A stretch of DNA of 64,000 nucleotides from Leptasterias polaris. Lineage: Eukaryota > Echinodermata > Asteroidea > Forcipulatida > Asteriidae. Below the pieces are notes generated by a model. That model ran no database searches. It was not told the DNA's origin and saw nothing but the letters and a program-made list of their open reading frames with translations. The translations under genes were made by a program, and so were the position numbers. The stretch covers positions 473,501 through 537,500 of the forward strand of contig JAZGTN010000062.1 of the NCBI GenBank assembly GCA_037783415.1. The letters are read 5' to 3'. Of the stretch, positions 12,175-25,700 are shown piece after piece (the first letter of the stretch is position 1; every line of letters starts with the position of its first letter).

Positions 12175-13551
12175 ACTACTCATCATCAACTTGGTCTCAA
12201 TCAGGAATTGGTAAATTGGTCCAAATTCAGCAATCAGGAATTATAAGCATTACTGAATGTAATGCCTGTTCATGGATTGTTTTAATAACTTTAGGCATGC
12301 TTGTACATTTCAATGTACATTTCAATATAGTTGCTTTTTATTTGTGTGATCTATAGTTTTCCTCATTATTTTATTCTCAAATGTGTTTCTTACTGCATTT
12401 TCAATATTATTATGTGCATCCGAATTGATACCTCTGACTCATTTAAAGCTTTATATAATGATATGAGCCAGCCAAATGTAAATAAGTTGATGCACTTAGT
12501 TATTTAGGGAAAGCACTACAAGATTCAATTGTAGTATTTGCTGACTACCAGTATGAAGTAGAGGAATGGTACAACGTTGCTATCAACCTAATTTCCCTGT
12601 TCAAATAATACATACATGTATTCAAGACTTGATGACAAAGACTACTTCACAAATTCTTTGTATGCACACGACAGCCGAGGTGTAGGCTGGCCGTACATGT
12701 AGATAATGACATTGTATCTAGACCAGCTTGCACCTCATTTTGATGGCTTTGCGCACAAAACGTATTTCCGAAGTAGTCCATGCAACTCATTCCACGGCCA
12801 ATGTGATCAAAAGTATTTGCAAAGCCCTTATTGATTGACAACAATTCATAATCTTTTGTTTGAATGATATGAAACATATGTCATGTGACATTTTTAATTC
12901 ATCCATGACACTATTTTTAACCTTTAATTCTATATTTTTTTGATCTATGATCAATTTCCACATAAAACTTATATTTTATTCCTTTGTTTAATTTATCAGC
13001 GAGTCTTTCATCGAAAACCCTCTTTTAATTTTTATGACAACTTAAATTCTATAATTATTTTATGAGATTTGTATTACTTATTTTATTTTATTTATTCATG
13101 TATCCTCCCCTGTCCGGTTTTCGATGTAGTATGCCTTTTTCTTTGAATTGAACAAAAATTAAAATATTCCATAATCAACTGATGCCCTAATTACCTTCCT
13201 TTGTTTATAAGAAATATGCAAACATATATTAAAACGTGATGGACATTGAAACTTTCACACCACGCACCGATCTTCGATGACTTCAATAGCGTCCCATTTG
13301 TTTTGACCTGTTTTCGATGCAAACAAGAAAGTATGGTGTCCGGGTGAAGCCATACGTTGAAGAAACATCTGCAGTGACTACAAGTGTTCTGTGAGACTGA
13401 GTGTATGACTCTATAGCCAGCAGTTTTCTTCAACATATTTTTTATTTAGTTTTAAAAATAACCATGGTATTTTTCAAAAACTTAAAAAAAAAATGTAAAC
13501 CTAATTCTTGCCTTTGAAATCTTATTTTGTTTTATGTTTCTTAACATTTAT

Positions 13552-13557
13552 AATAAA
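13552..13557 (+). terminator. Candidate poly(A) signal of the MGST2-like gene
   Basis: AATAAA about 1.4 kb after the stop codon, in AT-rich sequence. Such hexamers occur by chance here, so this is weak. Confidence 0.25.
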
Positions 13558-13976
13558 GCATATAAATAAACAGTGATAATCGAATCACAAAGCTGATGTT
13601 TTAATATTAATAACAAAAATGATAGTGTTACAAAAAAAAATTATCCAGACTATTAGAAAATGATATAAGGCACGTGGCTTCTTTAAGCCTCTGTAGAATG
13701 TTCAGTCACATGATTTGATCATCGTGAATTGTGAATTGAAAAAGTGTTTGATGAAACTTTTTCGATGAAACTTTTTCGGTGGGGAAATTTTTTGTTATGG
13801 CCCCGACAGTATGACATATTTTTGTACCTTGCAAGTGCAACTAACCAGTGGAGCCTTACATGTTTCTAAGTTTTGGTCAAATGAGAGGAGACTCTTTGCA
13901 AGTCAAACCACAAAAATTGTATCTAGGGACTGTTTACATCGCGCGCAGAGAGGTAAAAGATTTGCCTCGATTTCAG

Positions 13977-14000
13977 GGACGCCCTGAATACAGGGCGTCC
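13977..14000. repeat. Short perfect hairpin
   Basis: GGACGCCCTG and CAGGGCGTCC flank an AATA loop. This is a 10-bp perfect stem in intergenic DNA just upstream of a G-tract. Confidence 0.75.
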
Positions 14001-14227
14001 TACGATATCTTTTAATTGTTACTATTACTATTTTGGGGGGGGGGGGGGGGGTTGAATGATTGTGTGAATTCCAACAAAAATTTCCTCTATTTTAACATCA
14101 ATCTGAAATATTTATGTAATCACAAATAATTAATTTTTGTGTTCCATATACATGTGTGTATGAAAGATTCTAGACTAAGCTTAAAGATCAGAATTCAACT
14201 ACACCATCTACCTAGACACAGACTTAA

Positions 14228-14469
14228 AGGCAAAGTATACCTTTGGTTTTGGGTCCATTCAGTTGTTTTAATCCTTTATAAATGTAGATATATACAATGA
14301 CAACAAACCTGTGAGATATTGCTGAAAATCTGGAGTGGTTATGTCCAGCAGGAAGAATAATCCGTAATTGGAAAACACAATCTGAGAAACATTTATCAGA
14401 TTGAAATGTTTTTGAACCCTCTCATGGGAAATGTAATACATTACCAAGTTTTTAAGGTATACCCTCCAT
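14228..14469. mobile_element. TTAA-flanked short inverted-repeat element
   Basis: Flanked by TTAA on both sides (14224-14227 and 14470-14473). The ends are imperfect inverted repeats around AAGTATACCTTTGG and AAGGTATACC. No coding sequence. The TTAA flanks suggest a piggyBac-type MITE. Confidence 0.5.
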
Positions 14470-16578
14470 TTAACACTCATGTAGCTTTATGCTACCATGT
14501 CGGTAATAATCATAATAATGATAACATTCAATTGTAGTATAGCGCTTTGTCTATTGGTCTCAAGGCACTCATTATTATTAATGACAGGTATGCCCAGTTT
14601 GAACTATGAGACCCATCACGTTGTAGCGGATTACAAAATGATGCAGCCAAAAACACTTGGGCAAAGGTTTTCAAAAGTGTAGTACACTGCTTAAAATTGA
14701 TATACAACAAAAATCTGTGTCACTCCCAAAAATCTAGGAAGTGACACAATAATGTTGCTCTTGAATACCATTTTTAGCAGTGTACTCACTTCTTGTTTTC
14801 CTCTTTCCCATTTAGTGAATGTATAAAGTTTAATAGTATTTTTAGTACTCAGAAAATATTTTATAAATTCAGCTACAGATGACAAATATTTATGTATTTA
14901 AAATTGTGCATAACATGTATGTTTTATCATCTTTTTGTATTTCATATACACAAATAAAACTGCAAAATTGTACCTTCAGTTGATTCAACAGGACCACTCT
15001 CGATTCATCAAAGCTTAGCCCCATTTGGCAAGACATCCCAGTTTATACAAAGACCATCAAATTGGAATTGTGCAGCATTGGTCATTTCATGATAAACACA
15101 CTGGTCATTTCAACTTAAAATTAAAATTTACTGATGTCAGTTTAAATTTCCTGTTATAAATTTGTTACCCATTAAAATAATAAGGATACATAATTAATAA
15201 GATAATGAATATACAACCCATCTTTATAATTCCATATTTCCAAATCATCACTATATTCTTGGAGCTGAAACATGGCATAACATGTGGACTGTACAGAATT
15301 AGGATATTGATTTCATTGACAGAAACCATTGTACTGAAATATCATCTCTTAAGGGGGCATTTCCACTGGAAAAATGTTAGGTAATTTGAAGGAGCACCGA
15401 GGCATCGTGGGTAAAAGAGGCCATGGCTTGTGTTGGATTATTACATTACATTTATAAGTACAACTGGAAATATTGCATGAGTAAACAATGTCTAAGGGAA
15501 AGTTTTTATGTTTAGAACCCCTCAAAAATCATCAAAGATATTTACATGGTTCGATTTCAACTTTCTCTAATAAATTATTAAAATTGATTATAACTACAGT
15601 CATGCTTCAAAATGGGTGTTGTATAAACTTCTTAACTTTTTTCTCGACATTTATTTACATCAAAAGACCAACAAATAAAAAGGAAATTGAAAAAGGAGAG
15701 GATTCCACAAAGGAAGTGAAACACCATAAAGACGATACAATTCCTACACATCTCGGTAAACAACAAACATATAATTCTAATTCTCTTCCTAGTACATGTT
15801 CAAATGACAAGGATCTATGTGTGATTGATATGGAACAAATATTGAATGCATTTAGTTCGGTCATTGTCGCCGAATATTATCACCTGGAGAAATCGGGCTT
15901 TTCCATTTTCGCCTCATGAAATAGAATAATCCAGTGATTATATTTTGCGACAATGCATTTAATATTTGCATAGTACACTATCTGGCAAGGTAAATCAACT
16001 CATGAAATGCATTGGTAGATATTGATTGCCATTCTTTAATCATGGTTACATTCAAGTATTGGAAGATGATCAAATTATAAAGTATACTAGAGATGGTCAT
16101 TTGGGCCTTAAGTACAATTGCGTATTTCCAGCACACATCATGAATCCTAAGAATAATTCCAAATACATGAGAATCCATAGATTTTGTAACATGATTCTTG
16201 TAAAAACTGTACAAAATGGATTAAATTACCATATTACAGAGCTATAATTAACCAAATATTTCACATTTCATCTACCTCAAATATCATAACTATTTACACA
16301 CATATTTGTTTATGCTTTCCCCAAAAAGTAAACCACATCCCAACAGAAAAATCAAAATCAAAAGAACAACCCCTCTCATGCATGTATCAATCACATACAG
16401 TGGGGTTTCTGAGTTGTGAATGTGTGGAAATAACATTAATGGTGTACATGTATGCGTTTCCTTTTCCATCTCTGATAAGTTAAGAATGTTGCCACATTGC
16501 GCCACAATAAGCTTTAGAATTCATCCATGTACCAGTTCAATTCAGACTCTGATAGACTAAATGACACGTCATGACATT

Positions 16579-16743
16579 TCAAGCATTGATAGGACTAGCT
16601 ACTCTTGGTGGTGATGAGGTGCCTACTTGAGCTGATTGCAGCCCTAGATCTCTCGCTTCAATCTCTTTCTGTAGCTCTTCTACTTGTTTCTGAAGGTAAG
16701 ATCGAAGCTCAATCAGATCATGATTTCTCTGGTTTATAGGCTC
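16579..16743 (-). CDS. MTMR2: Myotubularin exon 16 (terminal)
   Basis: Codes residues 596-649 and the TGA at 16579-16581. It starts with [13 protein letters not shown] and continues as a heptad-like coiled coil ([16 protein letters not shown]), then a short Ser/Pro tail. Confidence 0.88.
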   Translation of the reverse strand, partial: EPINQRNHDLIELRSYLQKQVEELQKEIEARDLGLQSAQVGTSSPPRVASPINA

Positions 16744-19700
16744 CTAAAGAGAAAACAAATCCAAACATTATAAAAGTCACACTGTGTAAAAACAAACTTA
16801 CCTGTAAATATACAAGAAAATGTATTAGTAACAACACTGCTGCTTGAGTACAACAGTGTGTGCCTTTGTTGGCTGCATACATGTATGGTCAAATGTACCA
16901 AAGCCATTGTACTCAGTACTAAACACACCACTTCTTTCTTCTAGTAATCATTCCAAACTCTATTACAATTTTGTTCACAATAAAAGGAAGAAAATAAGCC
17001 TTAACCTTTCCTTTCCAATATGAACTTTTTGATACTTGATACTCTAGTCATGCTTCTACTCTAAATTTATAATTTGGTTATCATAAATTTACTTTTTGAA
17101 GGAAGATTGAAACCATCATTATAAACTTTACACTGAGTAATTATTGATAGCAATATGGTCAATATAAAATGCCACACTTAAAAATAAATATTAGGGATTT
17201 TGAGTTGTATCTGTAGAGTGTTTTGGGGGACTAGTTAGTACTGGTACATATCAACCTGGATGTTATTTAGATCAGATATTGAGGCTTCTTCGATGGAAGT
17301 CTGTAATTATTGGTCTGGTCAGACAAAAAGCATAATAACATGCAAAACACTTTCTATTGAAAATATGAAACCCAATAAATTTAATTCTCTCTAGCAAGTT
17401 TTATGAAATCTTTTGTTTAAAAATAGAGAATAAGAATGAATGCAGTCTTTTAAAAACTAATACATTTAATTCCCTTTATGCAGGCGTCAATTTTCACCAC
17501 TCTATCAGCAAATGTGTTAGTCCAGGCTTCACCCTTTGAATTATTCCATAGGTGAAACTTCACTTTTTCAGTTTTCGCCAGGTCTGACGCTTCTGTCACC
17601 ACTGTTTCACCATATTGCCCATTTTCATAGTTCAAGCTTCACCTCTATTAAAATCAAGCTTCATTAATGTTTACTTAATAATTATAACCAGTGTTGTATG
17701 ACTCGAGTCCAGGACTCGGACTCGAGTCCGTCTCGAGTCACAATTTCGGTGACTCGGACTTGACTCGAGTCACGTCTGCAAAAGACTCGGACTCGGACTC
17801 GACTATCATGACTCGGACTTGTCCCCGAGGACTCGTGACTCGAGTCACGTATTTTTTTACAAACAATACCTTTTTTAAATATTAAAAACAATTCCGACGA
17901 TCCGATCGTCATTCCCGGAGTGCACATGTCATAGAGTTAACGTCTAGCACAATAAATAAGTACTGTCGTATGGTGTTCGTGATTATTGTGTAGATGTCCA
18001 TCTAAGTACAGCGCGTGTATGTTCGATTCGTATGTTCAGTACGCATATTAACACTGGGATGCACGACACCAGCAGCATTATGCTGGTATTCTGTCAACGT
18101 TAACACCATGTGCTTGATGCCAGGGAAATGGCATGTCTGGTACCTGTAAAACACAGCCTGCATATTGCACTGTGATGGCTGTGTGTTGTTTGCACCAGTT
18201 TCTACACATGGTCGACACACAAACACGACGTCAAGTTTGGTCACGTCACTAGTAAAAAGTAGTACAACATTTTTTTAATCATGGCATCTGCCGTTCCGCC
18301 CCGTATTGTTTTATTTTGGTTATACCAACTTTAACAAAAAACTTTAACAGAACTTTGTTTAAAATAAATGTGTTTTATTTTGTCATTTCCAATTCTTATT
18401 TTACGACATTTGGTTTGCAATAAATAAAAAAAAGTGACTCGTGACTCGGACTCGGACTCGGACCAAGTGACTCGTGACTCGTGACTCGGACTCGGACTCG
18501 ACACAGGTGACTCGACTACAACACTGATTATAACTAGACCATGACTGCAATGGTTACATTTGTAATTCCACACTGCTAAAAAAGTACCAAGTCAACCAGG
18601 TTTCAATCCAAAGATACAGTGACATTTATTTTGTCAATCCAATGTTTCTACAAATACATTTTTGTTGTTATAAAACTTTAAAAGCATGAAGTTTATTCGG
18701 TCTCAGAAGTACGTTCGCGATCGCCTATAGCCTGAACATCTGACGTCTTTCCTTGCTGATAAGGACAGGGGACCAGTCTAGTTCGCCTAGTTGTTAACGT
18801 TCGCCAACGTTGGCGGCGCACATCTCGTTCCACTCGAAATGAGATCGGTGGCAAACGTGCGCAAACTTGGCACTGTTTGCGCAAGTGGAACGCACCACAG
18901 GATACAGTTTGCAAGGTGGTGCAGGGCGCGCAATGTTAGATTTTGTGTAAATGTGTGGGCAAACTTCAGTTCAAAAATTGCGCGCACGCAAATTCCAAGT
19001 TGGCTTGCACGAATTTAAAAAAGGCCATCTTCAAAGATTGCATCACAACAGTTGTTTGAAACGCCACGACTTCGACATATTTTCGGCGCGACTGATGTAG
19101 TGAATTCGATGTTACATCACCAAACACAAATAAGGCTCGTCAACGCTTCACCCTTTCATCAACTTTATAGGTAACGCTTCACCCAATTATTAAAAAAGAA
19201 CGTTACGGCTTCACTATAGCAAATTATAGACCTCAGGCTGCGGCGTCGAAGCGGCGTCGATATTTTGCGACCTCTGAGGAGGGTGGGTCCAGGCTTCAAA
19301 TTGACGCCTGCATTAATATTGAAATGTTCCTGCCAAAAATGGAGTAGCAATAACTGAACATACCTGAGGCCGCATCCTTGGGTTCCAGCGAATGTAGTAC
19401 CCTGTCCATAACTCAATACGTCTCATACTAGCAACTGGAAACAGCACATGTTGATGATGGTAGGCTGCGTACATAGGGTTGGTAAACTCCTCCTTATTGC
19501 TATTGATGTATGACCACAAAGAAATCGTCTTGGTCTTCACTTGCTGTCAACCCAAAACAACAATCATAAAGAGGTGAAATATTTTCAAATTATTGAGATT
19601 GTATTTTATGAAACAATGCAGAGTGGTACTACGGGTAACCGTTTAGCATTATGGCGAATGAATTGGTTGTAGTATTATCATATTGTGGTCTTATCAGCCC

Positions 19701-22700
19701 TGTGCTTTCAGATGAGTAAATAATGCAACTAATAATGTATCCACTGCTAGAATTTGAACTGATATCTAGTCACTGGGTGAGCTAGGTGGTCTAATAGTTA
19801 AGACATCTGCTCTAGAATGTGGAAGGTTGTAGGTTCAAATCCCACCCACGGTGCCTATGAGTAAGCTTGAATACACTCCAAGACAATGAATAACTATCAA
19901 ATAGTAAAAGGAATAAACTTGCTTAGAAATATTTGCACCCACAGATTTTCCAGCTCCCTTCTCCTTTTCTTTACAATTTTCCTCTTCTTTTCAGAAAAAG
20001 TGGATAGAGACGGCAAGAAGTGGTGAACTCAGTTCACTCCTATTGACAGAAAGCACAAGTCGGGCAGCACGGTTTTGTAGTTGTTGGTGTTTAGTATCTT
20101 CCACTCCAAGGTATGCCACACCAGGATTGAGATATCTCATTGCTTTATTATTCATGGTGTTGATGTCTTCAAGTGGTATCTTGCCTCGCTTGTTTGACAT
20201 TTTCGCACATTTGTTTACTTCAATTGATGACTTTTATTGCGATCATTATTTATTCACTTACCTCCTTAACCCGATCCTTCATGCAGTTATACAGGAAGGT
20301 TCCAAACAAGCAGCTATACAGATGGTCCAAGATGGTAATCAGGAAATGCTCATTGAATTCAAACGCATTGGGAAACTAACAAGAAAACAAAAACAATGTA
20401 ATAAGACAAAAATATACATTTACTGTAAAGATTGTAATGGAATGGTCAGTGCATACTGTATCATGCATTGGTTTGTACAAACCTCATTTGGTGTCAAATT
20501 CATGGAAGGTAACTAATGGAATGAATAAGTAATACAAATAACTCTTCCAAAAACCAATGCTACACCTTCCTATAATCAGTCTTAAATCATTTAATAATAA
20601 TAACTAGTTTTTATATAAGGCTTATTTACAGGCATTTCAAAGCATTTATCATTATCTACTTCCAAAAATGTTTTTTAAGTTTTTGAAATATGAGGCCTGT
20701 CAATATTTTTCAATTTCCGACCCATTTTTAAATGCCGAATTTCCGCGATTACTTGGTGCGCCAACTATCCAAATTAAGGTCGGTAACATTTTCGACCCTG
20801 CTTGCTTTTGGTTTTCTGGGAGCAATTGATGTTTTTCTGCCATGTTGATGACGTCATGTTTTGAGACGTTTCGGAAGAATATTCGTAATAAAAAAAGTAT
20901 TGAGATTTGAGGATTTTACCACACAGAAACCTTGTCCGGGGTGTCCTACTCCATCGACCTGGACCGTCAAAACACACTTTAATTTTTGTTCCAAATATGG
21001 AGTTTTCTCAGAGGTAATAGCCTGTCAATATTTTTCAATTTCCGACCCATTTTTAAATGCTGAATTTCCGCGATTACTTGGTGCGCCAACTATCCAAATT
21101 AAGGTCGGTAACATTTTCGACCCCGCTTGCTTTTGGTTTTCTGGGAGCAATTGATGTTTTTCTGCCATGTTGATGACGTCATGTTTTGTAAGGTGCTTTA
21201 GCGCATTCAGCAGCCACTGCCAGAAACACCGGGGCAAACCAAATAAGTGCACTGGGTTCTTTTACATGCATTACAAAACACAAGGGATCAACGGCTTTCT
21301 GTCCCATCCGAAGGACGAAGCAATTATGGTTAAGTGTCTTGCTTAAGGACACAAGTGTCACGACTGGGACTCGAACCCACACTCTGCTGCTCTGAAACAC
21401 CAGTGTGCTTGAATGTACGCCCACGACACGCCACAACATCATTTCAACTACACATTTATCATGTGGTATTAGATCACTAACCCTGTGTTAATGTACTCTA
21501 CATGTAAATTATAAGCCAATACCTGAACAGTAATCTGCCAGACACAATCCATAAACTGTTGGAAGATTGGTGATCTGTCTGCATCAGCGTGGTTCTTATC
21601 TCCATGTCCATGACGCTAAGAAAACAATCCAGTACAAACCAAGATTACAATCAGTGAATAAAAACATATAGAGCAATTGGTGTGAGTCACTGATGTATAT
21701 ATAAACCTTGGCTTTGAGATAACATTTCACAATAAATAACAACAATCAATTCTCTATCTTGTAAAGAAGTTGAGAAATTTTTTTCTTCAAAGTTGAAATC
21801 ATTTTCCTTATTTGAAATAACGACATTTATTGTTTTGATTTCTTCTGAGTGTATCTGATGCATAAATTATTATTTAAGTCAATAAATCACAAGAACCTAA
21901 CTTCCACTGGTTCACTAATTGGCAACAAAATACATTCACACACAAAAATAACAAAACCCAAATGTTCATAAAAACCGAGTCCAAGTTCAGTGAATCACGG
22001 GACGCATGTTTTTTGTTTCAAAGAAACAGTTGGATGGTTTGACACAGCAATTTGTTTAAAGTTTTGGCTTGGTATTTTTCTAAGATAGAGTAAGTTGTAA
22101 ACATTTGACACATTGACAAAGAAAATTTGTAAAAAAATCAGAGGTAAAAGTCTCTTCTGCAGTAGCCAGACGAGTTCTGTTCAAGACTGAAAATGTGTGG
22201 GTAAAGTACATCATTAACTAACCTGAGCAAACTTATGGCCCACTTCAATCCATTCCTTCTCTACTAAGACCTGGAAGCCTGTAATGGTTCTATAGTACGG
22301 TTCCAGCATGAGCATGGCTAAGGTTGTAAGCTGGGAAGTCCGATCCCATCCATCGCTACAGTGAACTACAACAGAGGTTTTCTGACTCTCGATACGATCA
22401 GCAATACGTACAGCACCGGCTAGCACCATCTGGTTAACAGAATACACAATGGCAATTACAATTCAGGATAGCAATTCAATTCATTACAAATTATAACCTC
22501 TTACTACACGTACTTGCCTTTCAAAACAATGTGGAATATATGTACTGAATATTATGATGAATGGTTAGGTTTGAATTAAAAATGTATCTCTACAACCTCA
22601 AGATATCAACTTGAGAGAGGTATGTCCAAGCTATAAAACCATCTGTACAGGGGCTGCATCATCAATGAAAGGGTTTAGTTTTCGGATGTGCAGAAATAGG

Positions 22701-25700
22701 GCTAAAAATTGCATGGTTCTGTTTACCGTGGAATTTTGCGCTTACGGCCCATAGAATTGTGTGATTTACAAGCACGCTAAAGCAGAGCTATGAAAGTGGG
22801 CCCAGGATGTACACAGTTGTGTGTTTCCATGTGAGAGGGTTATGGTGTGTAACAGACTGGTGCTAATGTATGATACCATCAATCACCATGGAGGTCACTA
22901 TGTTCTCTCATGAATTCCACAAGTGAATCATTATATCAGGTATGATATGACCAAGGGTTTGCTTTGTTGCAATCATCTGACCTGTTTGTGAGCATGTGGG
23001 TTGTTTGTTATTCTGTAACTGAGCTACAACAGGGATTACTATTCAAAACGAATGTCTTTTCTCTTATCATAACATATAAGATTGTGTAGAAAGCAAAATG
23101 CATCTTTTCGGAGGCTGTTTGCTTTCTTGATGCAAGAAGGATAATGTGGGCTGATAGGTAATTTTTCTTCTGCACAATGAGTTTCTCTGTAACTCATTAT
23201 TTTATATCCTGTCTCTAAATACCACAGGAATGCCAAGTTAGATTTCATACCAACCTTAACATGTTCCAACCAGTGAGTGGCTTCCAGGTTTGACAGCCAG
23301 TGGTGATCATCTATACTTGGATAACAGATGTCTTTCAGTTTCCGCAAACTTCAAAAACAACAAAGAAAACCAATTATGTTGAGTCTCCTTCCCATGACAT
23401 TTTGTGATATGTAGAACATGTACATACTAACACATCTAGAGTTTCAGGTAGTAACATGCACATTGTCAGTATAAGATCTTGGGACAAATAAATAAATGTA
23501 ACGATGTAATGTCAGAAGACACATGAATGTAACGATGTAATGTCAGAAGACACATGAATGTAACGATGTAATGTCAGAAGACACATGAATGTAACGATGT
23601 AATGTCAGAAGACACATGAATGTAACGATGTAATGTCAGAAGACACATGAATGTAACGATGTAATGTCAGAAGACACATGAATGTAACGATGTAATGTCA
23701 GAAGACACATGAATGTAACGATGTAATGTCAGAAGACACATGAATGTAACGATGTAATGTCAGAAGACACATGAATGTAACGATGTAATGTCAGAAGACA
23801 CATGAATGTAACGATGTAATGTCAGAAGACACATGAATGTAACGATGTAATGTCAGAAGACACATGAATGTAACGATGTAATGTCAGAAGACACATGAAT
23901 GTAACGATGTAATGTCAGAAGACACATGAATGTAACGATGTAATGTCAGAAGACACATGAATGTAACGATGTAATGTCAGAAGACACATGAATGTAACGA
24001 TGTAATGTCAGAAGACACATGAATGTAACGATGTAATGTCAGAAGACACATGAATGTAACGATGTAATGTCAGAAGACACATGAATGTAACGATGTAATG
24101 TCAGAAGACACATGAATGTAATGATGTAATGTCAGAAGACACATGAATGTAATGATGTAATGTCAGAAGACACATGAATGTAATGATGTAATGTCAGAAG
24201 ACACATGAATGTTCAGAACTGAACATGAGATGAAGAAACATATCAGTATTCTGGATATATAATAATAATAGTGGCTTCTTATATAATAATAATAATGGCT
24301 TCTTATATAGCGCTCAGGTCCGTCACTCAGTGACGCTCATGGCGCTTCAACATTATTACCCCTGGTCACTGGGCCATTTTTGTGTCATTCCTTTAACCAT
24401 CTCAGCTCCCTGGGGAGTATACAGCCTGTGCTGCCAAATATGTAGCGCATCAAGCTAAATCAATCACAAGAACCATCTCTGCCCTCACAGGTACCCATTT
24501 ACTCCTGGGTGATGAGAAGCAATTATAGTTAAGTGCCTTGCTCAAGGACACAAGTGTCACGACCGGGACTCGAACCCACACTCTGCTGATCAGAAACACC
24601 AGAGCTTGGATCCGGTGCTCTTATCCGCCCGGCCACGACACGCTTATAGGTACATTCCCAGAATGCATTCTGCCGTAACTATATTTTCATCAAGTGTTGA
24701 AGTTTTATGTACTCTTTTTTTTTCTTTAGAAAAGTTCAAGAAGCTATCCTTACACATGTGAACCCTATCAGTGTCCGGTTAATTGGCTCAATGTTCGGAC
24801 TGTGTAATGTCAGGGGCTGACTAATGAGCCCTATTTATAATGCATTTGTATTAGCTATACTTTACCATGTGACCTTAAGATGACCTTTATGGAATTTCAA
24901 CTTGTGACCACAGTAAAGTGTGGGAAGTCAGTTTTGAACTTGTTTATGGTTTAAAAAGAAGTAATAATTTAAAACTAATAATGCATAGCATTCAACATTT
25001 TTACAACACAAAGGATATCATCCAAATAGTCGGGTATTATGATGAAAAAACCCAGTGGCAATCCTGAGTCTCTTGGAAGGGATGGGGAACGTACTAACCT
25101 TTCTCTCATGACATGAATGTTGTGAATATCTAAGAAGATGACTTCAGCATTTTGATATGTATCCTCATTCTCGTATCCACCACCTTTAGCCTGTAGAACC
25201 AAACACAATCATTCAAATCAATCAGTTAAATACCAAAAACCAAAAGACAAACGACATATCAGTGATTATGGATAACTTTATAGCATTTGTATTAATTGAT
25301 AAATTGGCCCATTTTTCTCAAATTGACGAATCGGAAAAGAGTACATCATGTTTTAAGTTTTTTCTATCGTGACTTGTACCTTGTTGCTTTATGCTACTAC
25401 TTGCCAACATTATGGTTTGTTTTTTGGTATGAGAACTACAAATGACCGCAGCAGTGCCACTTTTGAACATATTCAGCACTTTAAAGTCTTGAAAGAGTAC
25501 AACATTAAGATTTCAAACATCTACAGATGAATTTAAACCCTCATAAAAACCCAAATCTGCAAAAATTTCAATATCGACAAAAAAGTCCATACACCACTTT
25601 GAGAAAAATGCAGTGAATTGTAATTGTCTTGGTCGGGAAGGCTTCCCATACTTTTGCAAACCAACGTTGGTAAATCTCACGGCTGTGATGTTGTATAAGA

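Larger units (their letters stand above)
12175..16578. other. Intergenic gap between convergent MGST2-like and myotubularin genes
   Basis: Contains the 3' untranslated parts of both genes. A plus-strand AATAAA at 13552-13557 and a minus-strand AATAAA at 15650-15655 are possible poly(A) signals, with no downstream evidence. Other contents are a G-tract near 14034-14052, a TTAA-flanked element at 14228-14469 and a 143-codon open frame at 15488-15919 with no recognisable domain. Confidence 0.5.

Noticed and set aside
15488..15919. 143-aa open frame downstream of myotubularin
   Set aside because: No recognised domain; it lies antisense to the likely myotubularin 3' untranslated region in AT-rich DNA.
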